NCBI GenBank assembly: GCA_900547195.1
Contig: URFQ01000010.1
Span: 1-46,358, forward strand
Source: an uncultured Butyricicoccus sp.
GTDB taxonomy: Bacteria > Bacillota > Clostridia > Oscillospirales > Butyricicoccaceae
DNA: 46,358 nt
Direction: 5' to 3'
Shown: positions 1 through 6,622 of the stretch, in pieces
Layout: every line of letters begins with the position of its first letter
How positions within the stretch are numbered: the stretch's first letter is position 1
Program-made: the position numbers and the translations under genes
Notes under the pieces: model-generated
The model's input: only the letters and a program-made list of their open reading frames with translations
Database searches by the model: none
What the model was told of the DNA's origin: nothing

Positions 1-829
1 CAACCGCTTTATCCCCACGCTGAACACCTATCTCAACTACCGCGACCACCGCAAAATTACGGTGGTTGACGGCAATGTAGGCTATATGGGCGGCGCCAAC
101 ATTGCAGATGAATACATCAACCGCAAATCCCCCTTTGGCCACTGGAAGGACACCGGCGTGGAGCTGCGCGGCGCGGGCGTCGCAAACATGACCGAAATCT
201 TCCTTGAAATGTGGGAGTATGCAACCCGCGTGGCGGTTACCGACCATATGCAATACCGCCCCACTATCAGCCGCCCGGGCGATGGTTATGTGCAGTCCTT
301 CGGCGACACGCCGCTCGATGATGTGAACGTGGGGGAAACCGTCTACATGCAGATCATCAACAACGCGCGCGACTATGTGTACATCACCACCCCTTATCTG
401 GTGCTGGACAACGAGATGATCACCGCCCTGACCACGGCCGCGCAGAGCGGCGTGGATGTGCGCATCATCACGCCCGGCATCCCGGACAAGAAATATGTCT
501 ATTTGGTGACACGGTCGTTTTATCCCCAGCTGGCGCGCGCAGGCGTGCGTATTTATGAATACACCCCGGGCTTCCTGCATGGGAAAATGATTGTCTCCGA
601 CGACGATGTGGCTGTGGTCGGCACGATCAATATGGATTTCCGATCCTTTTTCCTGCATTTTGAATGCGGCACCGTGCTGTACGGCGGCAAGGTGATCGGC
701 GATATCAAGCGCGATATGCTGGATACCCTCGCGCAGTCGCGCGAAATCGATCAGGACTGGTTCCGTCATGTGCCGTGGGTGTCTTCGGTCATGGCGTCCA
801 TCCTGCGCCTGCTTTCTCCAATGCTGTGA
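1..829 (+). CDS. cls: Cardiolipin synthase, C-terminal part (gene cut by window start)
   Basis: This is the distal part of a phospholipase-D-superfamily cardiolipin synthase, a membrane enzyme that condenses two phosphatidylglycerols into cardiolipin and glycerol. The reading frame is open from base 2, so the N-terminus and membrane anchors lie outside the window. Two HKD motifs are visible. The first begins with HRKITVVDG and continues to GGAN (about bases 47-103). The second is HGKMIVSDDD followed by GTINMD (about bases 569-637). Having both motifs in one chain is typical of Cls and gives one active site. The stop codon is followed at once by a Rho-independent terminator, so this is the last gene of its transcript. 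The family call is firm; a PLD-family relative with another substrate is less likely. Confidence 0.93.
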   Translation, partial: NRFIPTLNTYLNYRDHRKITVVDGNVGYMGGANIADEYINRKSPFGHWKDTGVELRGAGVANMTEIFLEMWEYATRVAVTDHMQYRPTISRPGDGYVQSFGDTPLDDVNVGETVYMQIINNARDYVYITTPYLVLDNEMITALTTAAQSGVDVRIITPGIPDKKYVYLVTRSFYPQLARAGVRIYEYTPGFLHGKMIVSDDDVAVVGTINMDFRSFFLHFECGTVLYGGKVIGDIKRDMLDTLAQSREIDQDWFRHVPWVSSVMASILRLLSPML

Positions 830-831
830 AC

Positions 832-860
832 AAAATCCCCCATTTTTCGGGGGATTTTTT
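832..860 (+). terminator. Rho-independent terminator after cls
   Basis: The arms AAAATCCCCC (832-841) and GGGGGATTTT (849-858) enclose a short T-rich loop and run into a T stretch, starting three bases after the cls stop codon. Confidence 0.85.
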
Positions 861-929
861 ATTGTCAAGGCATATCCAATCGGTTATACTGGGAAACAGG
901 CCCAACGTTCACCAGAAAGGATGATTTTT

Positions 930-1832
930 ATGCAGCACTCCATCCGCCCGGCCGGATATGGCCTTGGGTTTGTGATGGCGTTTGCCGGCGGCTGTCTTTG
1001 GGGCTTTTCCGGGGCGTGCAGCCAGTTCCTGTTTACCCGGTGCAGCCTGACCAGCGAATGGCTGGTGCCGTGGCGGCTGATGATCGCCGGCTCCCTGATG
1101 GTGCTGGCTTCCATCCTGCGCAAAGGGAAAGGCGCGTTTGCCGTCTGGCGTACCCCGCGCCATGCGCGGCGGCTGCTGGTATTCGGCCTGCTCGGTATGA
1201 GCGGCTGCCAATATACTTACCTGACCGCTATCCAGCACTCAAACGCCGGCACGGCGACCGTCCTGCAATATCTCGGGCCGGCGCTTATTATGGTGTATCT
1301 GTGTGTCCGCGAAAGGCGGCTTCCCAAAGCGTTGGAGGTGCTTGTGCTGGCGCTTGACCTCGCTGGTATCTTTCTGATTGCCACCCATGGCAGCATCCAC
1401 ACCATGGCCCTTTCGCGCGAAGCGCTGTTCTGGGGGCTGCTCAGCGCGGTTTTTGTCGCTGTGTACACGCTTTCTCCGGTCAGCTTGCTCGCGCACTATG
1501 ATTCTTTTGAGGTGGTCGGCTGGGGCATGTTTGTGGGCGGTATTGCGATGATGCTGTGGAAGCATCCCTGGACGATGGGCGTGCAGCTGACAGGCAAAAT
1601 TGCTTTTTATACCGGCTGCGTGATTGTGCTCGGCTCGGTCGCCGCCTTTACCCTGTATGTCGAAGGGGTGCGCCGCATCGGCCCCGGCAAAGGCAGCCTG
1701 GTTTCATCCATTGAGCCGGTGAGCGCCGCGCTGTTTGCCGTGTTCTGGCTGGGTGTGGCGTTGACCGCAGCCGATTTGGCCGGATTTGTATGCATCCTGC
1801 TCACGATCATCCTGCTCGCCATCCGAAAATGA
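930..1832 (+). CDS. EamA/DMT-family transporter
   Basis: This is a 300-residue, very hydrophobic protein with about ten membrane helices arranged as two EamA repeats. That is the drug/metabolite transporter fold, which exports or takes up small metabolites across the cytoplasmic membrane. The first half contains GFVMAFAGGCLWGFSG and GTATVLQYLGPALIM, the conserved entry and mid-repeat motifs. The second half ends with SSIEPVSAALFAVFWLG, the conserved SLxEPVxAxxxxxxxLGE-like segment. The ATG at 930 was chosen because AGAAAGGA lies eight bases upstream; an in-frame ATG at 921 overlaps that site. The gene is monocistronic, with a terminator on its 5' side and a long hairpin directly after its stop. 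The substrate cannot be told from sequence. Confidence 0.88.
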   Translation: MQHSIRPAGYGLGFVMAFAGGCLWGFSGACSQFLFTRCSLTSEWLVPWRLMIAGSLMVLASILRKGKGAFAVWRTPRHARRLLVFGLLGMSGCQYTYLTAIQHSNAGTATVLQYLGPALIMVYLCVRERRLPKALEVLVLALDLAGIFLIATHGSIHTMALSREALFWGLLSAVFVAVYTLSPVSLLAHYDSFEVVGWGMFVGGIAMMLWKHPWTMGVQLTGKIAFYTGCVIVLGSVAAFTLYVEGVRRIGPGKGSLVSSIEPVSAALFAVFWLGVALTAADLAGFVCILLTIILLAIRK

Positions 1833-1866
1833 CAGAATCCCCCGCTCCAAGGAGCGGGGGATTCTG
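1833..1866. terminator. Perfect 16-bp inverted repeat after the EamA gene
   Basis: The arms 1833-1848 and 1851-1866 are perfectly complementary (core CCCCCGCTCC / GGAGCGGGGG) and are separated by only two bases. No T tract follows on the plus strand. It may terminate weakly, protect mRNA 3' ends, or insulate the EamA gene from the converging micro-ORFs. Confidence 0.55.
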
Positions 1867-1894
1867 CATATCTGATTCGAATGAAGCTATAAGC

Positions 1895-1993
1895 TTACTT
1901 ATCCTTACGGTTCATGCGCGCACGCAAGTTGTTCTGGCGCATATAACCGTAGTTTGCATCGCAAAGCATCTGGAAGAAATTATTCTTTTTCAT
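1895..1993 (-). CDS. 32-residue small protein, paralogue of the adjacent micro-ORF
   Basis: This is a short ORF whose start is supported by the upstream minus-strand site AGAAGGAGAATCATT before ATG. The product has 32 residues. It begins MKKNNFFQMLCDANYG and ends in a basic tail, RARMNRKDK. It aligns without gaps to the next ORF upstream (2038-2160): M1, K2, K3, F7, L10, C11, A13, Y15 and N21 are shared. I do not recognise the family. The N-terminus is lysine plus hydrophobic residues but is too short for a usual Sec signal, and the single cysteine is in the same place in both copies. The spacing of 44 bases to the upstream ORF and the shared strand suggest co-transcription from the promoter at 2230-2257. 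Confidence 0.6.
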   Translation of the reverse strand: MKKNNFFQMLCDANYGYMRQNNLRARMNRKDK

Positions 1994-2037
1994 AATATGA
2001 TTCTCCTTCTATCAATACCTGTTAAAATGTTGTATAT

Positions 2038-2160
2038 TTAGCGGTGGGCTCTCTGTGCCGCGCACCAGTGGGAAGCCTCCGCATGCGCGCCTGCATCGTT
2101 CATGAGCGCAAAGGAATAGCTTGCCGCGCAAAGCAAATGAAACAACGACTGTTTCTTCAT
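2038..2160 (-). CDS. 40-residue small protein, first of the tandem micro-ORF pair
   Basis: This short ORF follows a strong minus-strand ribosome binding site, GGAGGAA, four bases before ATG. The product has 40 residues and starts MKKQSLFHLLCAASYSF. It shares the pattern MKK-x3-F-x2-LC-x-A-x-Y with the 32-residue product downstream. The C-terminal half differs: it is Ala/His/Trp-rich with a second cysteine (ASHWCAAQRAHR). A sigma-A promoter with near-consensus boxes lies about 70 bases upstream. The function is unknown. Conservation between two neighbouring copies, together with good start sites, argues that these are translated genes. A small regulatory or secreted peptide is possible but not shown. 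Confidence 0.58.
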   Translation of the reverse strand: MKKQSLFHLLCAASYSFALMNDAGAHAEASHWCAAQRAHR

Positions 2161-2229
2161 TTGGATTCCTCCGTTCGTTAACATAAAGTCTGATTATTCG
2201 CTCGAAGCCTTTCGCTCCTTACAGTTCTT

Positions 2230-2257
2230 ATTATAGCTATATCATACAAAAAGTCAA
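2230..2257 (-). promoter_or_regulatory. Sigma-A promoter for the micro-ORF pair
   Basis: On the minus strand, TTGACT (2257-2252) and TATAAT (2235-2230) are 16 bases apart, and transcription heads toward the two small ORFs. This is one of the best promoter matches in the window. Confidence 0.7.
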
Positions 2258-2306
2258 CAAGATTTTTAGTCAATTTATCCAAGCAATTTTTCGATTGTTT
2301 TGTGTA

Positions 2307-2467
2307 TTTACACAAATAATCTTTTTACTTATAGTGCATATTTCCCAATTTATATGCCGTTTCTCTGTAAAATCACATAAGCTGCGCAAATTTCTGATCT
2401 TATGAAAAGCCTGTGAACAAAATAACGTTTTTGCTGTTTGTCGCAGTCTTTGCATCTGCGATTTTTT
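2307..2467 (+). ncRNA. Candidate small RNA (promoter plus terminator, no ORF)
   Basis: On the plus strand TTTACA (2307-2312) and TATAGT (2330-2335) are exactly 17 bases apart. A terminator follows: TCGCAG (2441-2446), a nine-base loop, CTGCGA (2456-2461), then a run of T. The transcript would be about 125 nt and contains no ORF longer than eight codons with a start site. No plus-strand gene lies upstream that would need this terminator. The call is inference from the signals only. Confidence 0.35.
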
Positions 2468-2502
2468 TATGCCTGCAAGGCCGTTGTCCTCGGTTTGGAT
2501 AC

Positions 2503-2531
2503 AAAAAAGGATACCGTCCACAGGCGGTATC
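2503..2531 (-). terminator. Terminator of the 79-residue hypothetical gene
   Basis: On the minus strand, GATACCG (2531-2525) pairs with CGGTATC (2516-2510), followed by CTTTTTT. It lies 19 bases after the stop codon at 2550. Confidence 0.75.
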
Positions 2532-2549
2532 GTTTGCGTTGTGTTTCAG

Positions 2550-2789
2550 TCAATCCATATAATCCCCAACATTGTGATTGTTGTATTGCTTGCGGATTTT
2601 CACAATCACCGAACCATCGGGCTGTACGGCTTCTTCCTCGATTTTGTATGCCGTGCGGTTACGCTCCAGCTGCGCTTTATAGTGCGCCACCTCTTCGCGT
2701 ACCACGCGTTCCGCCGCAGCCCGGGCAATATCGTCCTTGATCTGGAAGTGTACGGTCTGCAACAGGCAGGCCGATTTAATACGTTTCAT
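2550..2789 (-). CDS. Small hypothetical protein (79 aa)
   Basis: This is a 79-residue soluble, charged protein beginning MKRIKSACLLQTVHFQIKDD. The central stretch, about residues 20-50, is rich in Ala, Glu and Arg (ARAAAERVVREEVAHYKAQ) and probably helical. The C-terminal part reads as two beta strands (VQPDGSVIVKIRKQYN). No catalytic motif is visible and I do not recognise the family with certainty. The start is well supported: AAGGAGGG precedes ATG with a normal spacer. The gene stands alone on the minus strand, divergent from pth2, and has its own terminator. Confidence 0.7.
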   Translation of the reverse strand: MKRIKSACLLQTVHFQIKDDIARAAAERVVREEVAHYKAQLERNRTAYKIEEEAVQPDGSVIVKIRKQYNNHNVGDYMD

Positions 2790-2920
2790 CGGTTTCCCTC
2801 CTTTTTGTTGTCTTTATTGTATCATTTTCCGTGTTTTCCGCGCAAACGCAAATTTTTTAGTGCAAAAAAAGTTTGTGCATTCCGCGCATACCGGACCGAT
2901 GCATTTTTGTCGAAACCGCC

Positions 2921-2949
2921 TTGCCGCGCTGCTCGCCCGGGTGTATCAT
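2921..2949 (+). promoter_or_regulatory. Probable promoter of pth2
   Basis: TTGCCG (2921-2926) and TATCAT (2944-2949) are separated by 17 bases. The gene's ribosome binding site follows about 20 bases later. Confidence 0.5.
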
Positions 2950-2981
2950 AGTCTTGCAACACATCCAGGAGGCAAGCGATT

Positions 2982-3404
2982 ATGTATAAAGCAAAACAAC
3001 TCATCGTCATGCGCCGCGACCTCAAAATGCGCAAGGGCAAAATCGCGGCTCAGGCGGGCCACGCCTGTGTGACTGCCGTGCTGATGGCGCTCGAAAAAGA
3101 AGGGCGCCTTGGAGAAGTCCATGCCGCGGACGGCGGCATCCAGCTAGCCCCGTCGGACAAGGCGCCCACGCCGCTCAGCGAATGGTTCCAAAAGGGCGTG
3201 GCCAAAATCTGCGTCTATGTGGATTCGGAGGAGGAACTGCTCGCCATCCACCGCAAGGCAAAAGAGGCCGGTATTCTTTCCGCGCTCATCTGCGACAACG
3301 GCCTGACCGAGTTTCACGGCCAGCCGACCTACACCTGTCTGGCGTTTGAACCGCTGACACCGGATGCCGTCGATCCCATCACAGGCGATCTTCCCCTGTT
3401 CTGA
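2982..3404 (+). CDS. pth2: Archaeal/eukaryotic-type peptidyl-tRNA hydrolase (PTH2 family)
   Basis: This 140-residue cytosolic enzyme would cleave the ester bond of peptidyl-tRNAs released prematurely from ribosomes. It carries the PTH2 signature near the N-terminus: MRRDLKMRKGKIAAQAGHA (residues 10-28), with the family's conserved basic and GKIAAQ residues. A middle segment with the acidic EEELLAIHRKAKEAGIL helix follows, and then the LICDNGLTEF strand-loop. The length fits the roughly 120-residue PTH2 core, so it is complete. An AGGAGGC site precedes the ATG. PTH2 is standard in archaea and eukaryotes and less common in bacteria, which normally use unrelated Pth1. The bidirectional terminator at its 3' end separates it from the liv operon. 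Confidence 0.88.
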   Translation: MYKAKQLIVMRRDLKMRKGKIAAQAGHACVTAVLMALEKEGRLGEVHAADGGIQLAPSDKAPTPLSEWFQKGVAKICVYVDSEEELLAIHRKAKEAGILSALICDNGLTEFHGQPTYTCLAFEPLTPDAVDPITGDLPLF

Positions 3405-3408
3405 GCGC

Positions 3409-3450
3409 AAAAAACGACTGCACTTCCTCGAAAAGTGCAGCCGTTTTTTT
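3409..3450. terminator. Bidirectional terminator between pth2 and the liv operon
   Basis: CTGCACTT (3418-3425) pairs with AAGTGCAG (3433-3440). The stem is extended by AAAACG/CGTTTT arms around a single mismatch and flanked by A and T tracts, so it can stop transcription from both sides. Confidence 0.85.
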
Positions 3451-4072
3451 ATTTTCCGAACTGTTCCCGCACCTTTAGGTAGGCAAGGATGGCCTCCACC
3501 GTGCCGTCAAAGCCCAACTTGGCGCTGTTGAGCGACAGGTCGTAGTTGCGCGCGTCCTTCCACTCCTGGCCGGTATAGTATTTATAGTACCGTGCCCGGT
3601 AGTCGTCGGTTTTTGCGATCAGGCGCACCACCTCGCGCTCGGGCAGGCTGCTGACCTTCATCGCCTCCCGCAGGCAGAAGTTTGCGGGCGCATGGACAAA
3701 CACCCGGGCCACGCCGGGTACATCGCGCAGGATATGGTCGGCGCACCGGCCAATGATAACGCACGGGCCCTGCGCAGCCAAACGGCGGATAATCTTGGCC
3801 TGGTAGTTAAACAGGTTGTCGTCGCGTGTAAAGCCCGCGCTCTCGGGCGATACAATCTGGTTGCCCTGATAACCGCCGTGCAGCAGGGCGCGCAGGTCGA
3901 CTTTTTTCTTTTCGTCCTGAAACAGCGTGGCGTTCACGCCGCTGTCCTCTGAGGCCAGCGTAATGATTTCGCGGTCGTAATACGGGATGTCCAGCCGCTT
4001 TGCCAGCATTTTGCCGACTGTACGGCCGCCGCTGCCATATTGGCGCGCAATGGTAATGATGGCCTTCTCCAT
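3449..4072 (-). CDS. Cytidylate-kinase-like family protein
   Basis: This 207-residue protein begins MEKAIITIARQYGSGGRTVG. Residues 13-20 (GSGGRTVG) form the degenerate P-loop of the Cytidylate_kin2 family, followed by LAKRLDIPYYDREII, the second conserved block. The middle contains FVHAPANFCLREAM and a YYKYYTGQEWKDARNYDLSLNS motif, typical of these nucleoside-kinase relatives. The substrate is unproven; classical CMP kinase has a longer NMP-binding insert. The ATG at 4072 has AGGGGAG upstream; an upstream extension to 4192 would run into livF and lacks a start site. Its start lies 13 bases after the livF stop on the same strand, and it ends in the shared terminator, so it is the last gene of the liv transcript. 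Confidence 0.82.
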   Translation of the reverse strand: MEKAIITIARQYGSGGRTVGKMLAKRLDIPYYDREIITLASEDSGVNATLFQDEKKKVDLRALLHGGYQGNQIVSPESAGFTRDDNLFNYQAKIIRRLAAQGPCVIIGRCADHILRDVPGVARVFVHAPANFCLREAMKVSSLPEREVVRLIAKTDDYRARYYKYYTGQEWKDARNYDLSLNSAKLGFDGTVEAILAYLKVREQFGK

Positions 4073-4085
4073 ACAAAACTCCCCT

Positions 4086-4796
4086 TTACTCTCCAAGATA
4101 GGCTTTCCGGATGTCCTCGTCGTCCAGCAGCACCTTGGCATCGCCGGACTTGACGATATACCCGGTTTCGAGCACATAGGCGCGGTTTGCAATGGACAGC
4201 GCCTTCTTGGCGTTCTGCTCGACGAGCAGGATGGTCACCCCCTGCCGGTTGACCTGCTCGATAATCTTGAAAATCTCGCCGACAAACAGCGGGGACAGGC
4301 CCATCGAAGGCTCGTCCATGAGCAGCAGGCGCGGATGCGCCATCAGCGCGCGGCCCATGGCGAGCATCTGCTGCTCGCCGCCCGAAAGCGTGCCCGCCAG
4401 CTGGCGGCTGCGCTCGGCCAGCCGCGGAAAGCTCGCATACACCATCTCCAGCGTATCGGCGACCTCCTTTTTATCCGAACGGGTATAGGCACCCATTCTC
4501 AGGTTTTCATATACGGTCAGGCCGGAGAATACGCGGCGCCCCTCCGGGACATGCGCCATGCCGTGGCGCACGATCTGGTGGCCGGGCATTTTGGTGATGT
4601 TCTTTCCCTCAAACGTAACCATGCCCGACTTTGCCGGCAGCAGGCCGCTGACCGTGTGCAAGGTGGTGGTCTTGCCCGCGCCGTTCGCACCGATCAGCGC
4701 CACAATTTCGCCCTCGTTGACCTCGAACGACACATCCTTGAGGGCGTGGATCATGCCGTAATATACATTCAAATCCTTGACGGTAAGCATTGCCAT
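4086..4796 (-). CDS. livF: Branched-chain amino-acid ABC transporter ATPase LivF
   Basis: This 236-residue ATP-binding subunit energises leucine/isoleucine/valine uptake from the cytoplasmic face. It shows Walker A GANGAGKTT (about residues 33-41), the ABC signature LSGGEQQML, and Walker B LLLMDEPSMGLSP with a downstream LVEQNAKKAL, which is characteristic of LivF rather than LivG. The length is typical and complete. The start at ATG 4796 follows AAGGAGGGG. It lies 15 bases downstream of livG in the order livJ-H-M-G-F. Close homologues transport urea or short amides, but the set of five fits the HAAT family as a whole. Confidence 0.95.
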   Translation of the reverse strand: MAMLTVKDLNVYYGMIHALKDVSFEVNEGEIVALIGANGAGKTTTLHTVSGLLPAKSGMVTFEGKNITKMPGHQIVRHGMAHVPEGRRVFSGLTVYENLRMGAYTRSDKKEVADTLEMVYASFPRLAERSRQLAGTLSGGEQQMLAMGRALMAHPRLLLMDEPSMGLSPLFVGEIFKIIEQVNRQGVTILLVEQNAKKALSIANRAYVLETGYIVKSGDAKVLLDDEDIRKAYLGE

Positions 4797-4811
4797 GGGA
4801 TGTTCCCCTCC

Positions 4812-5570
4812 TTATTCGCCCAGATAGGCGGTAACGACCTCGGGGTTGCTCAGAACCTCCCCCGGCGTCCCTTCCGCCAGCAGCTTGCCGAAGTTGAGCA
4901 CATACAGGTACTCGCAGATGCCGGTGACCAGCTTCATGTCGTGCTCGATGAGCAGGATGGTCACGCCATACTTCTCGCGCACCAGCTGAATGGTCTCCAT
5001 CAGCTCGCCGGTCTCGTTCGGGTTCATGCCCGCGGCCGGCTCGTCGAGCAGCAGCAGCTTTGGGTCGGTGGCGAGCGCGCGGGCGATCTCCAGCTTGCGC
5101 TGCTTGCCATAGGGCAGGTTGGATGCCAGGGTGTCCGCCTGACCGTCGAGATCAAAGACCTTCAGGATCTCGAGAGCCTTTTCGTCCATGGCGCGTTCCT
5201 TCCTGCGATAGGAGCCGAGATGGAGCATACTCTCCGCGAGCGAATAGGTCACTTCATTGTGCAGGCCAACCTTGACGTTATCGAGCACCGGCAGCCTGGA
5301 AAACAGGCGGATGTTCTGGAAGGTGCGCGCCACGCCCAGCTTGCAAATCTCGTGCGGCTTTTTGCCAATCAGGTTCTGGCCGTCCAGCCGGATACCGCCG
5401 TCGGTCGGGCGGTACACGCCGGTCAGCATATTGAACGCCGTGGTCTTGCCCGCGCCGTTCGGGCCGATGAGGCCGACCAGCCCGCCTTTTTCGATCTTCA
5501 TGCTCAAGTCGTCCACGGCGCGTAGGCCGCCGAACGAAATGCCGAGCTGTGTTACCTCAAGCATTGCCAT
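4812..5570 (-). CDS. livG: Branched-chain amino-acid ABC transporter ATPase LivG
   Basis: This is the second ATPase of the importer, 252 residues. It has Walker A GPNGAGKTT, the LivG-specific signature LPYGKQRKLEIARAL in place of LSGGQ, Walker B LLLLDEPAAGMNP, and the LIEHDMKLV switch region. The LivG family carries the LPYG variant normally, so it is not a defect. The gene overlaps the end of livM by 14 bases, indicating translational coupling. A GGGGGT sequence lies before the chosen ATG. It pairs with LivF as the nucleotide-binding dimer. Confidence 0.95.
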   Translation of the reverse strand: MAMLEVTQLGISFGGLRAVDDLSMKIEKGGLVGLIGPNGAGKTTAFNMLTGVYRPTDGGIRLDGQNLIGKKPHEICKLGVARTFQNIRLFSRLPVLDNVKVGLHNEVTYSLAESMLHLGSYRRKERAMDEKALEILKVFDLDGQADTLASNLPYGKQRKLEIARALATDPKLLLLDEPAAGMNPNETGELMETIQLVREKYGVTILLIEHDMKLVTGICEYLYVLNFGKLLAEGTPGEVLSNPEVVTAYLGE

Positions 5571-6612
5571 CGCTATGTACCCCCTTGCGTTTCCGCTTCT
5601 CCAGCAGGTTTTCCTTGAACTTCGAATTGTTGAAGAGCATCATGGCGATCAGCAGGACCGCATAAATGAGCATGCGGTAATCGCGCACCGCGCGCAGCAG
5701 CTCGGGCAGCACGGTCAGCAGCGCCGCCGCAACGACCGAGCCCCAAATATTTCCGAGGCCGCCAAGCACAACGAAAACCAGGATCAGAATCGACGTGTTG
5801 AAGTCGAACTTGGCCGCCGTGACGGTCGAAAAGTTCATGGCATACAGCGTGCCCGCCATGCCCGCGAGCGCCGCTGAGATGACGAACGCCAGCAGCTTAT
5901 AATGGGTGATGGAAACGCCCATGCTCTCCGCGGCAATCGCGTTGTCGCGCACGGCCATGACCGCGCGGCCGGTGCGGCTGTGAACCAGGTTGAGCACCAG
6001 GAACAGCGTGATGAGGATGAGCACAAAGCCGGTGGTGAATGTGGATAATTTCATAACGCCCGACACGCCCATCGGCCCGTTTATGATCATTTTCCCGCCG
6101 TCAGTCAGCTCAAATTTCTGCTCGAGCAGGCTGAAATGCAGGCCGGACGCATCCCGGCCAATGTAGAGGACGTTTACAAGGTTCTTGATGATCTCGCCAA
6201 ACGCCAACGTGACAATGGCGAGGTAGTCTCCTTTCAGGCGCAGCACCGGCACGCCGACAATCACGCCCGCGACCGCGGCCAGCACGCCGCCCACGACCAT
6301 GGCGGCCGCCAGGCGCAGGGGCGCGAACGGGATCGCATCCGCGAGCGAGGTTGTGACCACAATGCCCGCAAACGCGCCGACCGACATAAAGCCCGCATGG
6401 CCGAGCGACAGCTCTCCAAGGATACCGACCGTCAAGTTCAGCGACACCGCCATGACAATGTACGCGCAGATCGGCACCAGCTGGCCTTTGAGCGAGCTGG
6501 TGATGCTGCCGGTCGCAATCATGGCCTGCACAATGGCAAAGGCGGCAATCACAATGCCGAAGGAGACCACATAATCGCGGTTCCCCGCAGACAGAATCGT
6601 TCTCTTTTTCAT
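5557..6612 (-). CDS. livM: Branched-chain amino-acid ABC permease LivM
   Basis: This membrane permease of 351 residues has about ten hydrophobic helices. It contains the LivM hallmarks LTVGILGELSLGHAGFMSVGA and GDYLAIVTLAFGEIIKNL, then the LGGLGNIWGSVVAA segment before the C-terminus, the coupling-helix region contacting the ATPases. The ATG at 6612 (MKKRT) was chosen because GAGGTGG lies just upstream; a GTG at 6621 would place the site inside the gene. It follows livH by ten bases and overlaps livG. With LivH it forms the substrate path. Confidence 0.95.
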   Translation of the reverse strand: MKKRTILSAGNRDYVVSFGIVIAAFAIVQAMIATGSITSSLKGQLVPICAYIVMAVSLNLTVGILGELSLGHAGFMSVGAFAGIVVTTSLADAIPFAPLRLAAAMVVGGVLAAVAGVIVGVPVLRLKGDYLAIVTLAFGEIIKNLVNVLYIGRDASGLHFSLLEQKFELTDGGKMIINGPMGVSGVMKLSTFTTGFVLILITLFLVLNLVHSRTGRAVMAVRDNAIAAESMGVSITHYKLLAFVISAALAGMAGTLYAMNFSTVTAAKFDFNTSILILVFVVLGGLGNIWGSVVAAALLTVLPELLRAVRDYRMLIYAVLLIAMMLFNNSKFKENLLEKRKRKGVHSDGNA

Positions 6613-6622
6613 GGCAGCCACC

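Larger units (their letters stand above)
2161..2549. other. AT-rich intergenic stretch without a long gene
   Basis: The segment holds the leftward promoter of the micro-ORFs, a rightward promoter/terminator pair that would define a small RNA, and the 3' terminator of the minus-strand hypothetical gene. The longer frames here lack ribosome binding sites and look accidental. Confidence 0.6.

Noticed and set aside
3987..5525. 512-codon open frame on the plus strand
   Set aside because: It runs antisense to livF and livG, has no ribosome binding site and no recognisable product; the conserved ABC ATPases on the minus strand explain the region.
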